This document shows positions 31,266 through 40,295 of a stretch of DNA of 64,000 nucleotides, piece by piece. Source of the DNA: Pseudomonas guariconensis (GTDB lineage: Bacteria; Pseudomonadota; Gammaproteobacteria; Pseudomonadales; Pseudomonadaceae); contig NZ_JADLJL010000008.1 in assembly GCF_015680235.1 (NCBI RefSeq), positions 1-64,000 of the forward strand, given 5' to 3'. How positions within the stretch are numbered: position 1 is the stretch's first letter; the number at the start of each line of letters is the position of its first letter. The notes under the pieces are model-generated. The model did not search any database and had not been told where the DNA came from. It saw only the letters and a list, made by a program, of their open reading frames with translations. The translations under genes were made by a program, and so were the position numbers.

Positions 31266-31356
31266 GCCCGATCGCGGAGCAAGCCCCCACGAATCAGGCG
31301 CGACGCTGTCCCTGTAGGAGCGGGCTTGTCCCGCGATGGGCTGCCAGGCAGCCCCG
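31266..31356. repeat. REP pair between glk and gltR
   Basis: Two facing REP units (31266-31290 with CGATCGCGGAGCAAGCCC, and 31311-31340 with GGAGCGGGCTTGTCCCGCGA), followed by the common tail GGGCTGCCAGGCAGCCCC. They lie inside the edd-glk-gltR-gtrS transcription unit. Confidence 0.75.
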
Positions 31357-31381
31357 TTTCCACTGTTCAGAGGAAGGTTCA

Positions 31382-32107
31382 GTGACCACCACCGGCAAAT
31401 CGATCCTGATGGTCGACGACGACCAGGAAATTCGCGAGCTGTTGCAAACCTACCTGAGTCGCTCCGGGTTTCAGGTGCATGCCGAGGCCGACGGCCAGGG
31501 CTTTCGCCAAGCGCTGGAGCGCGAGCCCTGCGACCTGGTGATCCTCGACGTGATGCTGCCTGACGAAGACGGTTTCAGCCTGTGCTGCTGGGTGCGCCAG
31601 CATCCTCGCCTGGCACGGGTACCGATCATCATGCTGACCGCCAGCTCCGACGAGGCCGACCGGGTCATTGGCCTCGAGCTGGGCGCCGACGACTACCTGG
31701 GCAAGCCGTTCAGCCCGCGCGAATTGCAGGCGCGGATCAAGGCCCTGCTGCGCCGCGCCGAGTTCGGTCAGGCGGTGCCCAGCCAGGCCGTACTGACCTT
31801 CGATGACTGGCGCCTGGACACCATCAGCCACCGGCTGTTCCACCGCGATGGCGAGGAGGTGATCCTCTCCGGGGCCGACTTCGCCCTGCTCAAGCTGTTT
31901 CTCGACCACCCGCAGCAGATCCTCGACCGCGACACCATCGGCAACGCCACCCGTGGGCGCGAGCCTATGCCGCTGGACCGCATCGTCGACATGGCGGTCA
32001 GCCGCCTGCGCCAGCGCCTGCGTGACACCGACAAGCCGCCTCGGCTGATACGCACCGTGCGCGGCAGTGGCTACCTGCTGGCAGCCCATGTCTACCCGGC
32101 CTGCTGA
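31382..32107 (+). CDS. gltR: OmpR-family response regulator GltR
   Basis: A 241-residue regulator. The receiver domain (about 1-120) has acidic residues in MVDDDQE and the phospho-acceptor Asp in VILDVMLPDEDG (about residue 57); the lysine of the GKPFSPREL switch region is present. A winged-helix domain follows (about 145-235, LSGADFALLKLFLDHPQQILDR...RTVRGSGYLL). The GTG start follows AGAGGAAGG. It overlaps the sensor gene by 20 bp. In Pseudomonas GltR with GtrS controls glucose uptake genes (oprB, gts). The symbol rests on context. Confidence 0.9.
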   Translation: MTTTGKSILMVDDDQEIRELLQTYLSRSGFQVHAEADGQGFRQALEREPCDLVILDVMLPDEDGFSLCCWVRQHPRLARVPIIMLTASSDEADRVIGLELGADDYLGKPFSPRELQARIKALLRRAEFGQAVPSQAVLTFDDWRLDTISHRLFHRDGEEVILSGADFALLKLFLDHPQQILDRDTIGNATRGREPMPLDRIVDMAVSRLRQRLRDTDKPPRLIRTVRGSGYLLAAHVYPAC

Positions 32108-33542
32108 GCGACGCTGGCGCTTGCTGCCGCGCTCGTTGCTGGGGCGCATGCTGCTGCTTACCCTGCTGGTGGTGTTGCTGGCCCAAGGGCTGTCGAGCCT
32201 GATCTGGGTTTCCCAGTTGCGCGCCAGCCAGCTCCAGGGCCTGCAGGCCAGCGCCCGTAGCCTGGCGCATTCGATGAGCGCCAGCGTCAGCTATTTTCGT
32301 TCGTTGCCGGTGGCCTACCGGCCCATGGTGCTGGACCAGCTGCGCAGCATGGGCGGCACGCGTTTCTTCGTCTCGCTCAACGACAAACCCCTGGACATGC
32401 CCATGCTGCCGATCACCCCACGCAAGCGAGCGGTGATCGAGGTGTTCGAGCAGGTGTTGCACGAGCGCCTGGGCCAGCAGATGGAAATTTCGGTGGAATT
32501 CGTCAGCCCACAGGAGCTGCGTATCTTCAACAGCGGCTTGAAGCTCGACGAACTGCCGCGCTCATGGGCGCACTACTCGCTGACCCTGGAGCCGCTGAAC
32601 CCGCCGGTGCTGGTGACGCAGATCCGCCTGGGCGAAGGCGAGTGGCTGTACATCGCCTCGTTGCTGCCCGAGCCCTACACCAGCCTCGAGGCCGAACGGC
32701 TGCCACGCCAGCAGATCGGCTTCATCGCCCTGACCACCGCCTTGTTGCTGTTGTTCATCGGCTTGCTGGTGCATTGGCAGAGCCGCCCGCTCAAGCGCCT
32801 GGCCCGGGCGGCGCGGGAGATGTCCCTGGGGGCCGACGTGGCCCCGGTGGTCGAGGGGGGCGGCAGCGAAGTGGTCGAGGTGGGGCGAGCGTTCAACAGC
32901 ATGCGCGAGCGTATCAGCCGCTACCTGACCGAACGTGCGCAGCTGTTCAGTGCCGTGTCCCATGATCTGCGCACGCCCATCACACGCCTGCGCCTGCGCG
33001 TCGAGCTGCTCGAGGACGAGCGGATGCAGGCCAAGTTCAGCCGTGACCTCGACGAGCTGGAGCTGTTGGTCAAGGGTGCTCTGCAATGCGTGAAGGACAC
33101 CGACATCCACGAGAACATCGAGCCCATCGACCTCAACCAGGTGCTTGAGATGCTCGCCGAGCCCTACCTGGGCGATGGCCGCATCACCCTCGAGGGTCGT
33201 GCCCTGGCGCCGTACCCGGGCAAGCCCCTGGCCTTGCGCCGCTGCATCGGCAACCTGATCGACAACGCCATCAAATACGGGGAGCGGGCGCACCTGCGTA
33301 TTCTGGATAGCGCCACCGGCTTCGTCCTGCAGGTGGACGACCAAGGGCCTGGTGTTCCCGAGCAGCGTCTGGAGCAGGTGTTCGAGCCGCATTTTCGTCT
33401 GGCCGGGCAGCAGCAGGGCTACGGCCTGGGGCTCGGTATCGCGCGCAATATCGCCCACAGCCATGGCGGCGAGGTGAGCCTGCTGAACCTGCGCCAGGGT
33501 GGGTTGCGGGTGACCTTGAGCCTGCCGCGCAGCGCTGATTGA
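32088..33542 (+). CDS. gtrS: Sensor histidine kinase GtrS
   Basis: A 484-residue membrane kinase. Helix 1 is at about residues 20-42 and helix 2 near residues 218-240, enclosing a periplasmic sensor of about 175 residues. HAMP, the H-box SAVSHDLRTPITRLRLR, N-box GNLIDNAIKYG and glycine box GYGLGLGIARNIAHSHGG follow. In related strains GtrS senses 2-ketogluconate or 6-phosphogluconate pathway intermediates. The ATG at 32088 is chosen; a GTG at 32067 would add 7 residues. The ribosome site is weak, consistent with coupling to gltR. Confidence 0.9.
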   Translation: MSTRPAERRWRLLPRSLLGRMLLLTLLVVLLAQGLSSLIWVSQLRASQLQGLQASARSLAHSMSASVSYFRSLPVAYRPMVLDQLRSMGGTRFFVSLNDKPLDMPMLPITPRKRAVIEVFEQVLHERLGQQMEISVEFVSPQELRIFNSGLKLDELPRSWAHYSLTLEPLNPPVLVTQIRLGEGEWLYIASLLPEPYTSLEAERLPRQQIGFIALTTALLLLFIGLLVHWQSRPLKRLARAAREMSLGADVAPVVEGGGSEVVEVGRAFNSMRERISRYLTERAQLFSAVSHDLRTPITRLRLRVELLEDERMQAKFSRDLDELELLVKGALQCVKDTDIHENIEPIDLNQVLEMLAEPYLGDGRITLEGRALAPYPGKPLALRRCIGNLIDNAIKYGERAHLRILDSATGFVLQVDDQGPGVPEQRLEQVFEPHFRLAGQQQGYGLGLGIARNIAHSHGGEVSLLNLRQGGLRVTLSLPRSAD

Positions 33543-33549
33543 ACAGTCG

Positions 33550-33571
33550 AATGTCACGAGTCGGTGACATT
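33550..33571. promoter_or_regulatory. Inverted repeat upstream of gtsA (candidate operator)
   Basis: AATGTCAC and GTGACATT are perfect 8-bp arms around GAGTCG. The repeat begins 8 bp after the gtrS stop and 108 bp before gtsA. There is no U-tract, so a binding site (for example for GltR) is more likely than a terminator. Confidence 0.4.
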
Positions 33572-33655
33572 TGCGCATCCCTTCGTTACCTGCCCGGCAT
33601 GGGCGTCTGGTTAGACTCGGATGCAAGCGCAAGTACCCATGACTTGCCTATGCAT

Positions 33656-33663
33656 AACAACAA
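33656..33663 (+). promoter_or_regulatory. CA motif (Hfq/Crc type) in the gtsA leader
   Basis: AACAACAA fits the AANAANAA pattern bound by Hfq with Crc in Pseudomonas. It ends 15 bp before the gtsA ATG and directly abuts the ribosome site AGAAAGG, so binding would block translation under catabolite repression. Confidence 0.6.
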
Positions 33664-33678
33664 GAAAGGTTTCCCACG

Positions 33679-34941
33679 ATGAATGCGATCACTCGTCTCG
33701 CCGCTGTCGTTTCCCTCGCTTCGCTCATGCCGATTCATGCATCCGCCGCCAGCAACGGCACCGTCGAAGTCCTGCACTGGTGGACTTCCGGTGGCGAGGC
33801 CGCTGCCGTGAACACCCTCAAGCAACAAGTCGAGAAGGACGGCTTCACCTGGAAGGACAACGCCGTGGCCGGCGGTGGCGGTGCCGCTGCCATGACCGTG
33901 CTCAAGAGCCGTGCCGTGGCCGGCAACCCGCCCGCCGCCGCGCAGATCAAAGGCCCGGACATCCAGGAGTGGGGCGCGTTGGGCCTGCTCACCGAGCTCG
34001 ATGACGTGGCCCAGGCCAATCAGTGGGACCAACTGCTGCCGGCCAAGCTCACCCCCATCTGGAAATACGACGATCACTACGTGGCCGTGCCGGTGAACAT
34101 CCACCGGGTCAACTGGCTGTGGGTCAACCCGCAGGTGTTCGAGAAGGCCGGGGCCAAGGTGCCCACCACCCTGGACGAACTGTTCACCGCCGCGGACAAG
34201 CTCAAGGCCGCAGGTTTCCAGCCCTTGGCCCATGGTGGCCAGCCTTGGCAGGACAGTACTGTGTTCGAGAACCTGGTGCTGGCGGTCCTGGGGCCGCAGG
34301 GTTACCACAAAGCCTTCGTCGAGCTGGACCAAGGCACCCTGACCGGCGACCAAATGGTCCAGGCCTTCAAGGTCCTGCAGCGCCTGGGGACCTACATGGA
34401 CGCCAACCGCGCCGGGCGTGACTGGAACATCGCCGCCGCCGAGGTCATCAATGGCAAGGCCGGCATGCAGATCATGGGCGACTGGGCCAAGAGCGAATGG
34501 ACTGCCGCACACAAGGTAGCTGGCAAGGACTACCAGTGCGTGCCATTCCCCGGCACCCAAGGCAGCTTCACCTACAACATCGACTCCCTGGCGATGTTCA
34601 AGCTCAAGGACGACAACGACATCAAGGCCCAGAACGACCTGGCCAAGGTCGCCCTGGAGCCGGCCTTCCAAACTGCCTTCAACCAGGCCAAGGGCTCGCT
34701 GCCGGTGCGCCAGGGCATGGATATGAGCCAGTTCGATGCTTGCACCCAGCAGTCGCAGAAGGACTTCCAGCAAGCCGAGCAGGGCGATGGCCTGCAGCCG
34801 AGCATGGCGCACAACATGGCCTCGTCGCTGGCCGTGCAGGGGGCCATCTTCGATGTGGTCACCAACTTCCTCAACGACCCCAAGGCCGACCCGGCCAAGG
34901 CGGCCAAGCAGTTGGGCGCGGCGATCAAGGCGGCCCAATAA
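33679..34941 (+). CDS. gtsA: Glucose/mannose ABC transporter substrate-binding protein
   Basis: A 420-residue periplasmic binding protein. The signal peptide [23 protein letters not shown] is cleaved near residue 23. The mature chain starts [19 protein letters not shown], typical of the sugar-binding family (SBP_bac_1). It delivers glucose to the GtsBC permease. AGAAAGG precedes the ATG. First gene of gtsABCD, downstream of the gltR-gtrS regulators that control it in studied species. Confidence 0.95.
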   Translation: MNAITRLAAVVSLASLMPIHASAASNGTVEVLHWWTSGGEAAAVNTLKQQVEKDGFTWKDNAVAGGGGAAAMTVLKSRAVAGNPPAAAQIKGPDIQEWGALGLLTELDDVAQANQWDQLLPAKLTPIWKYDDHYVAVPVNIHRVNWLWVNPQVFEKAGAKVPTTLDELFTAADKLKAAGFQPLAHGGQPWQDSTVFENLVLAVLGPQGYHKAFVELDQGTLTGDQMVQAFKVLQRLGTYMDANRAGRDWNIAAAEVINGKAGMQIMGDWAKSEWTAAHKVAGKDYQCVPFPGTQGSFTYNIDSLAMFKLKDDNDIKAQNDLAKVALEPAFQTAFNQAKGSLPVRQGMDMSQFDACTQQSQKDFQQAEQGDGLQPSMAHNMASSLAVQGAIFDVVTNFLNDPKADPAKAAKQLGAAIKAAQ

Positions 34942-34989
34942 CGAGCCTACGCCCACAGGTGCCGCATGACCTGTGGGCAGCGCTCACTC

Positions 34990-35020
34990 TGTGGGAGCGG
35001 GCTTGCCCCGCGATGCGGTG
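34990..35020. repeat. Single REP between gtsA and gtsB
   Basis: One REP unit (TGTGGGAGCGGGCTTGCCCC followed by GCGATGCGG) in the 109-bp gap. Such a hairpin after a binding-protein gene commonly stabilises the upstream mRNA, which would favour excess GtsA over the permease. Confidence 0.75.
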
Positions 35021-35050
35021 CCCAGCGCCGCCATTGACTCGGTATCACTC

Positions 35051-35959
35051 ATGAACACAGCAACCGCAACCCTGCGGGCCTCACCCCTGGACGCCTTGCA
35101 GCGCTGGCTCCCGAAACTGGTGCTGGCGCCCAGCATGCTGATTGTCCTGGTGGGCTTCTACGGCTACATCCTCTGGACCTTCGTCCTGTCCTTCACTAAC
35201 TCAAGCTTCATGCCCAGCTACAAGTGGGCTGGGCTGAGCCAGTACCTCAAGCTGCTCGACAACGACCGCTGGTGGGTTGCCAGCAAGAACCTGCTGGTGT
35301 TCGGTGGGCTGTTCATCGGCATCAGCCTGGTGGTCGGGGTACTGCTCGCTGTGCTGCTAGACCAGCGCATCCGCCGCGAGGGGTTCATCCGCACTATCTA
35401 CCTTTACCCCATGGCGCTGTCGATGATCGTCACCGGCACGGCCTGGAAATGGTTGCTCAACCCCGGCCTGGGCCTGGACAAGCTGCTGCGCGACTGGGGC
35501 TGGGAGGGCTTTCGCTTCGACTGGCTGGTGGATCCCGAGCGGGTCGTGTACTGCCTGGTGATCGCCGCGGTGTGGCAGGCTTCCGGGTTCGTCATGGCGC
35601 TGTTCCTGGCGGGCCTTCGCGGGGTCGACCCGTCAATCGTGCGGGCTGCCCAGGTCGACGGCGCGAGCCTGCCGAGGATCTATTTGCGCATCGTGTTGCC
35701 CAGCCTGCGGCCGGTGTTCTTCAGCGCCCTGATGATCCTCGCTCACATCGCCATCAAGAGTTTCGACCTGGTCGCCGCCATGACCGCAGGTGGCCCTGGC
35801 TATGCCTCCGACCTGCCGGCAATGTTCATGTACAACTTCACCTTCAGCCGCGGGCAGATGGGCATGGGGTCGGCCAGCGCGATCCTCATGCTTGGCGCCA
35901 TCCTGGCGATCCTGGTGCCCTACCTGTATTCGGAACTGAGGAACAAGCGCCATGACTAG
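35051..35959 (+). CDS. gtsB: Glucose ABC transporter permease GtsB
   Basis: A 302-residue inner-membrane permease (MalF-like BPD_transp_1) with about six helices. The EAA loop that contacts the ATPase is visible as RAAQVDGASLPRIYLRIVLPSLRPVF. The start at 35051 is the N-terminus of related proteins (MNTATATLRASPLDALQRW); 26 extra in-frame upstream residues derive from the REP sequence. There is no strong ribosome site, which may limit translation. It overlaps gtsC by 8 bp. Confidence 0.93.
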   Translation: MNTATATLRASPLDALQRWLPKLVLAPSMLIVLVGFYGYILWTFVLSFTNSSFMPSYKWAGLSQYLKLLDNDRWWVASKNLLVFGGLFIGISLVVGVLLAVLLDQRIRREGFIRTIYLYPMALSMIVTGTAWKWLLNPGLGLDKLLRDWGWEGFRFDWLVDPERVVYCLVIAAVWQASGFVMALFLAGLRGVDPSIVRAAQVDGASLPRIYLRIVLPSLRPVFFSALMILAHIAIKSFDLVAAMTAGGPGYASDLPAMFMYNFTFSRGQMGMGSASAILMLGAILAILVPYLYSELRNKRHD

Positions 35960-36788
35960 CCCCCGTTGGTTCGCCCCCAGCCGCCTGGCCATTCACGCCA
36001 CCCTGCTGGCTGCCTGTGCGCTGTACCTGGTCCCGCTGGTGGTGATGTTGCTCACCAGCTTCAAAACACCTGAGGACATCCGTGCCGGCAACTTGCTCAG
36101 CTGGCCGGAGGTGGTCACCGGCATCGGCTGGATCAAGGCCTGGGACACCGTGGGCGGCTACTTCTGGAACTCGGTGAAGATCACCGTGCCGGCGGTGGTG
36201 CTCTCCACGCTGATCGGCGCGCTCAACGGCTATGTGCTGTCGATGTGGCGCTTCCGAGGGTCGCAGCTGTTCTTCGGCCTGTTGCTGTTCGGGTGCTTCC
36301 TGCCGTTCCAGACCGTGCTGCTGCCAGCCTCGTTCACCCTGGGCAAGCTGGGCCTGGCCAGTACCACCGCGGGCCTGGTGCTGATGCACGTCGTCTATGG
36401 CCTGGCCTTCACCACGCTGTTCTTTCGCAACTACTACTGCAGCGTGCCCGAGGCCCTGGTGCAGGCGGCGCGGCTGGACGGTGCGGGCTTCTTCACGATC
36501 TTCGGGCGCATCCTGCTGCCGATGTCGGTGCCGATCATCATGGTCTGCCTGATCTGGCAGTTCACCCAGATCTGGAACGATTTCCTCTTCGGCGTGGTGT
36601 TCGCCAGCGGCGACGCCCAGCCCATCACGGTGGCCCTGAACAACCTGGTCAACACCAGCACCGGGGTCAAGGAATACAACGTCGACATGGCGGCGGCGAT
36701 GATCGCGGGGCTTCCGACCCTGCTGGTCTATGTGCTGGCCGGCAAATATTTCCTGCGCGGGCTGACCGCCGGCGCGGTCAAGGGGTGA
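35952..36788 (+). CDS. gtsC: Glucose ABC transporter permease GtsC
   Basis: A 278-residue permease (MalG-like) with six helices. The EAA loop reads QAARLDGAGFFTIFGRILLPMSVPII. Conserved C-terminus LVYVLAGKYFLRGLTAGAVKG. It overlaps the gtsB end by 8 bp and is 3 bp from gtsD, so the three genes are translated as a unit. With GtsB it forms the membrane channel for glucose. Confidence 0.94.
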   Translation: MTSPRWFAPSRLAIHATLLAACALYLVPLVVMLLTSFKTPEDIRAGNLLSWPEVVTGIGWIKAWDTVGGYFWNSVKITVPAVVLSTLIGALNGYVLSMWRFRGSQLFFGLLLFGCFLPFQTVLLPASFTLGKLGLASTTAGLVLMHVVYGLAFTTLFFRNYYCSVPEALVQAARLDGAGFFTIFGRILLPMSVPIIMVCLIWQFTQIWNDFLFGVVFASGDAQPITVALNNLVNTSTGVKEYNVDMAAAMIAGLPTLLVYVLAGKYFLRGLTAGAVKG

Positions 36789-36791
36789 CAT

Positions 36792-37937
36792 ATGGCACGG
36801 CTCGAACTTCGCAACGTCAACAAGCGCTACGGCAGCGGCCTGGCCGATACCCTCAAGGCCATCGACCTGGGTATCGAGTCGGGTGAGTTCCTGATCCTGG
36901 TGGGCCCGTCCGGCTGCGGCAAGTCGACCCTGATGAATTGCATCGCCGGGCTCGAGGACATCAGTGGTGGCGAGATTCTGGTCGATGGCGCCGACATCAG
37001 CGGCATGAGCCCCAAGGACCGGGACATCGCCATGGTGTTCCAGTCCTATGCGCTGTACCCGACCATGAACGTGCGCGACAACATCGCCTTTGGCCTGAAG
37101 ATCCGCAAGATGCCCCAGGCGGCCATCGACGAGGAGGTGGCGCGGGTCGCCAAACTGCTGCAGATCGAACACCTGCTCGGCCGTAAGCCCGGGCAGCTCT
37201 CCGGCGGCCAGCAACAGCGGGTGGCCATGGGCCGGGCCCTGGCGCGGCGGCCGAAAATCTACTTGTTCGACGAGCCGCTGTCGAACCTGGACGCCAAGCT
37301 GCGGGTGGAGATGCGCACCGAAATCAAGTTGATGCACCAGCGCCTGAAAACCACCACCGTATATGTCACCCACGACCAGATCGAGGCCATGACCCTGGGT
37401 GACAAGGTGGCGGTGATGAAAGATGGCGTCATCCAGCAGTTCGGCACGCCCCAGCAGATCTACAACGACCCGGCCAACCAGTTCGTCGCCAGCTTCATCG
37501 GCTCACCGCCAATGAACTTCATCCCGGCTCGTTTGACGAAACAGGAAGGGCGCCTGCTGGCCCTGCTCGACAGCGGCCAGGCGCGCTGTGAGTTGCCCCT
37601 GGGGCGGATGGACGCATGGGAGGGGCGCGAAGTGGTCCTGGGCATCCGTCCGGAGCAGATCGGCGTGGGAGAGGGCAATGGCCTGCCTGGCATCCGCGCC
37701 CAAGTGCAGGTGACCGAGCCCACCGGGCCGGACCTGCTGGTTTTCGTCACCCTCAACCAGGCCAAGGTCTGCTGTCGGCTGGCGCCGGATGTTGCCTGCC
37801 GGGTCGGTGACAACCTGAACCTGCAATTCGACCCGGCCCGGGTACTGCTGTTCGACGCGCAAAGCGGCGAACGTCTGGACCTTGCCGAACCGGTATCCGG
37901 GGTCACGGGCAACGTGGCGCGCTTCAAGAGTCGCTGA
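36792..37937 (+). CDS. gtsD: Glucose ABC transporter ATP-binding protein GtsD
   Basis: A 381-residue MalK-type ATPase. Walker [10 protein letters not shown] (about residues 38-46), signature [15 protein letters not shown] (about 136-150), Walker [17 protein letters not shown] and the switch His in [12 protein letters not shown] are all intact. A C-terminal TOBE/OB regulatory region follows from about residue 240 ([14 protein letters not shown]...). It powers GtsBC. GtsD may also serve other sugars, as MalK-type subunits often do. Confidence 0.95.
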   Translation: MARLELRNVNKRYGSGLADTLKAIDLGIESGEFLILVGPSGCGKSTLMNCIAGLEDISGGEILVDGADISGMSPKDRDIAMVFQSYALYPTMNVRDNIAFGLKIRKMPQAAIDEEVARVAKLLQIEHLLGRKPGQLSGGQQQRVAMGRALARRPKIYLFDEPLSNLDAKLRVEMRTEIKLMHQRLKTTTVYVTHDQIEAMTLGDKVAVMKDGVIQQFGTPQQIYNDPANQFVASFIGSPPMNFIPARLTKQEGRLLALLDSGQARCELPLGRMDAWEGREVVLGIRPEQIGVGEGNGLPGIRAQVQVTEPTGPDLLVFVTLNQAKVCCRLAPDVACRVGDNLNLQFDPARVLLFDAQSGERLDLAEPVSGVTGNVARFKSR

Positions 37938-37952
37938 ATCGTCTACACCATC

Positions 37953-37960
37953 AATAACAA
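37953..37960 (+). promoter_or_regulatory. CA motif (Hfq/Crc type) in the oprB leader
   Basis: AATAACAA fits AANAANAA and is followed by GAAGAGTGAGGAACAAGGG up to the oprB ATG. The motif is 19 bp upstream of the start. The same kind of motif precedes gtsA and the mutarotase gene. Confidence 0.5.
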
Positions 37961-37979
37961 GAAGAGTGAGGAACAAGGG

Positions 37980-39323
37980 ATGGATCATCGCAAACGCATC
38001 AGGACGCTGGGGTCGCTGGCCATGCTGGCCATCGTCGGCAGCAATGGGGCACAGGCAGCCGAGGCCTTCTCGGCGGACTCGAAATGGATGACCGGCGACT
38101 GGGGCGGGACGCGCACCGAACTGCTGGAAAAAGGCTACGACTTCACCCTCGATTATGTCGGCGAAGTGGCCGGCAACCTGCACGGCGGCTACAACGACGA
38201 CAAGACGGCACGCTACAGCGATCAGTTCGCCCTCGGGGCGCACCTGGACCTGCAGAAGATCCTCGGCTGGCATGACGCCGAGTTCAAGCTGGCGATCACC
38301 GAGCGTAGCGGTCGCAACCTCTCCAACGACCGCATCGGCGACCCGCGGGCCGGCCACCTCAGCTCGGTGCAGGAAGTCTGGGGCCGTGGCCAGACCTGGC
38401 GCCTGACCCAGATGTGGATCAAGCAGAAGTACTTCGATGGCGCCCTGGACGTGAAATTCGGCCGCTTCGGTGAAGGCGAGGACTTCAACAGCTTCCCCTG
38501 CGACTTCCAGAACCTGGCGTTCTGCGGCTCCCAGGTAGGCAACTGGGTAGGCGGCATCTGGTACAACTGGCCGGTCAGCCAGTGGGCGCTGCGGGTCAAA
38601 TACAACATCAACCCGGAGTTCTTCGTGCAGGTGGGCGCCTTCGAGCAGAACCCCTCGAACCTGGAGACCGGTAACGGCTTCAAGCTCAGCGGCAGTGGCA
38701 CCAAGGGCGCCATCCTGCCGGTGGAGATGGTCTGGTCGCCCAAGGTCAACGGCCTGCCGGGCGAGTACCGCCTGGGCTACTACTACAGCACCGCCAATGC
38801 CGACGATATCTACGAGGACGTCAATGGCCAGCCACAGGGCATCACCGGCAACGACTTCAAGTCCCACTCCAGCAAGCATGGCTGGTGGGTAGTTGCCCAG
38901 CAGCAGGTGACCGCCCACGGCGGCGACGTCAATCGGGGCCTGAGCCTGTTCGCCAACTTCACGGTGCATGACAAGGCCACCAACGTCATCGACAACTACC
39001 AGCAGGTCGGCATGGTCTACAAGGGCCCCTTCGATGCCCGACCCAAGGATGACATTGGCTTGGGCATCGCCCGCATCCACGTCAACGACGACGTGAAGAA
39101 GCGTGCCGAGCAGCTCAACGCCGCCAGTGGCATCGACGATTACGACAACCCAGCCTTCGTGCCGCTGCAGCGCACCGAGTACAACGCCGAGCTCTACTAC
39201 GGCTTCCATGTCACCAACTGGCTGACCGTGCGGCCCAACCTGCAATACATCAAGAGCCCGGGCGGGGTGGACGATGTGGACAACGCGCTGGTCGCGGGTT
39301 TGAAGATTCAGTCGTCATTCTGA
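37980..39323 (+). CDS. oprB: Carbohydrate-selective porin OprB
   Basis: A 447-residue outer-membrane porin for glucose entry. A signal peptide (cleavage near residue 27, GSNGAQA-AEAF) precedes the OprB domain, which starts with WMTGDWGGTRTELLEKGYDFTLDYVGEVAGNLHGG. The last residue is phenylalanine in LKIQSSF, typical for barrel assembly. It lies 42 bp after gtsD and completes the uptake route: porin, binding protein, permease, glucokinase. Expected to be GltR-dependent and catabolite-controlled. Confidence 0.96.
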   Translation: MDHRKRIRTLGSLAMLAIVGSNGAQAAEAFSADSKWMTGDWGGTRTELLEKGYDFTLDYVGEVAGNLHGGYNDDKTARYSDQFALGAHLDLQKILGWHDAEFKLAITERSGRNLSNDRIGDPRAGHLSSVQEVWGRGQTWRLTQMWIKQKYFDGALDVKFGRFGEGEDFNSFPCDFQNLAFCGSQVGNWVGGIWYNWPVSQWALRVKYNINPEFFVQVGAFEQNPSNLETGNGFKLSGSGTKGAILPVEMVWSPKVNGLPGEYRLGYYYSTANADDIYEDVNGQPQGITGNDFKSHSSKHGWWVVAQQQVTAHGGDVNRGLSLFANFTVHDKATNVIDNYQQVGMVYKGPFDARPKDDIGLGIARIHVNDDVKKRAEQLNAASGIDDYDNPAFVPLQRTEYNAELYYGFHVTNWLTVRPNLQYIKSPGGVDDVDNALVAGLKIQSSF

Positions 39324-39362
39324 GAAAAATTGTTGTAAATTTACGCCATCCATTTCCGGCTT

Positions 39363-39395
39363 CCTCGTTTCCACTGGTCTGCGGTGGAAACGAGG
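39363..39395. other. 12-bp-stem hairpin between oprB and mutarotase
   Basis: CCTCGTTTCCAC (39363-39374) pairs perfectly with GTGGAAACGAGG (39384-39395) around a 9-nt loop. No T-run follows. It probably limits readthrough or stabilises the 3' end of the oprB message. Confidence 0.6.
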
Positions 39396-39420
39396 CCTGA
39401 GCCGAGATAGCGCTGTCTCA

Positions 39421-39428
39421 AACAACAA
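39421..39428 (+). promoter_or_regulatory. CA motif (Hfq/Crc type) before the mutarotase gene
   Basis: AACAACAA, 12 bp upstream of the ATG, fits AANAANAA. It is the third such motif in the glucose block. Confidence 0.5.
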
Positions 39429-39440
39429 GAGCTTGGAACC

Positions 39441-40295
39441 ATGCCTGAACATCCGCTACATCGCTTCTTTTGCGCGCAGAGGCCTCGGCCGACGTTCGAA
39501 TGGGAGCGTTACCAGCAGCGCGATGTACTGATCATCGACCACCCCCATTGCCAGGCGGTTTTCAGTCGCCAGGGCGCGCAACTCCTGCACTTCCAACCAG
39601 CGGGCGAGCGGCCCTGGCTGTGGTGCGCCGAACAGTGGCCGCAGGTGGGGGCCATTCGCGGTGGTGTGCCGGTGTGCTGGCCGTGGTACGGGCGTCACCC
39701 GAGCGAGGACCTGTGGCCGGCCCATGGCTGGGCGCGGTTGCTCGATTGGAAGCTGATGGACAGCCAGGAGGACGAGGAGGGCGTGACCCTCAAGTGGCGC
39801 CTGCAGCTGTGCGATTGGCAGGTCGACCTGCATGCTCGACTGGGCCGGCGCATGGAGCTGAGTCTGACCACCGAGCACCAGGACAGCGAGCCATGCCAGC
39901 TGAGCCATGCGCTGCTGGCCTATTGGCGAATCAGTGACGTTGCTCAGATAGCGCTGTCCGGGCTCGAGGACATCGAAGGTTATGACCGCCTGAATCGCCA
40001 GGCCTGCCGCGAAGATGGCGCTTTGAAGCTCAGGGGCGGGTGCCAGAAGGTCTACCCAGGCACGCCTCGGGTGCAATTGCAGGACCCGGCCTGGCAGCGC
40101 GAACTGTGCATCGATACCGGCGACAGCGACGATACCGTGGTCTGGCACCCGGGGCGGCGGCCGTTGGTGGGGGTCAGCGGGCGTGAGTGCCAGCGCTTCG
40201 TCTGTGTCGAAGCGGCCAGCGGCAGCGGCGAGGGCCTGAGCCTGGCGCCCGGGCAGCAGGCTCACCTGAGCCTGCAGGCGCACCGGCTCAGCTGA
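39441..40295 (+). CDS. D-hexose-6-phosphate mutarotase
   Basis: A 284-residue member of the aldose-1-epimerase superfamily (YeaD-like). It interconverts alpha and beta forms of hexose 6-phosphates and so feeds beta-glucose-6-P to Zwf. Characteristic segments are [17 protein letters not shown] (about residue 40), [14 protein letters not shown] (about 74), [11 protein letters not shown] and WHPGRRPL near the C-terminus. No signal peptide, so cytoplasmic. Its last 8 bp overlap the convergent hexR end. Confidence 0.92.
   Translation: MPEHPLHRFFCAQRPRPTFEWERYQQRDVLIIDHPHCQAVFSRQGAQLLHFQPAGERPWLWCAEQWPQVGAIRGGVPVCWPWYGRHPSEDLWPAHGWARLLDWKLMDSQEDEEGVTLKWRLQLCDWQVDLHARLGRRMELSLTTEHQDSEPCQLSHALLAYWRISDVAQIALSGLEDIEGYDRLNRQACREDGALKLRGGCQKVYPGTPRVQLQDPAWQRELCIDTGDSDDTVVWHPGRRPLVGVSGRECQRFVCVEAASGSGEGLSLAPGQQAHLSLQAHRLS

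Noticed and set aside
37503..39245. Minus-strand frame of 580 codons opposite gtsD/oprB
   Set aside because: Antisense shadow without domains; gtsD and oprB are clear.
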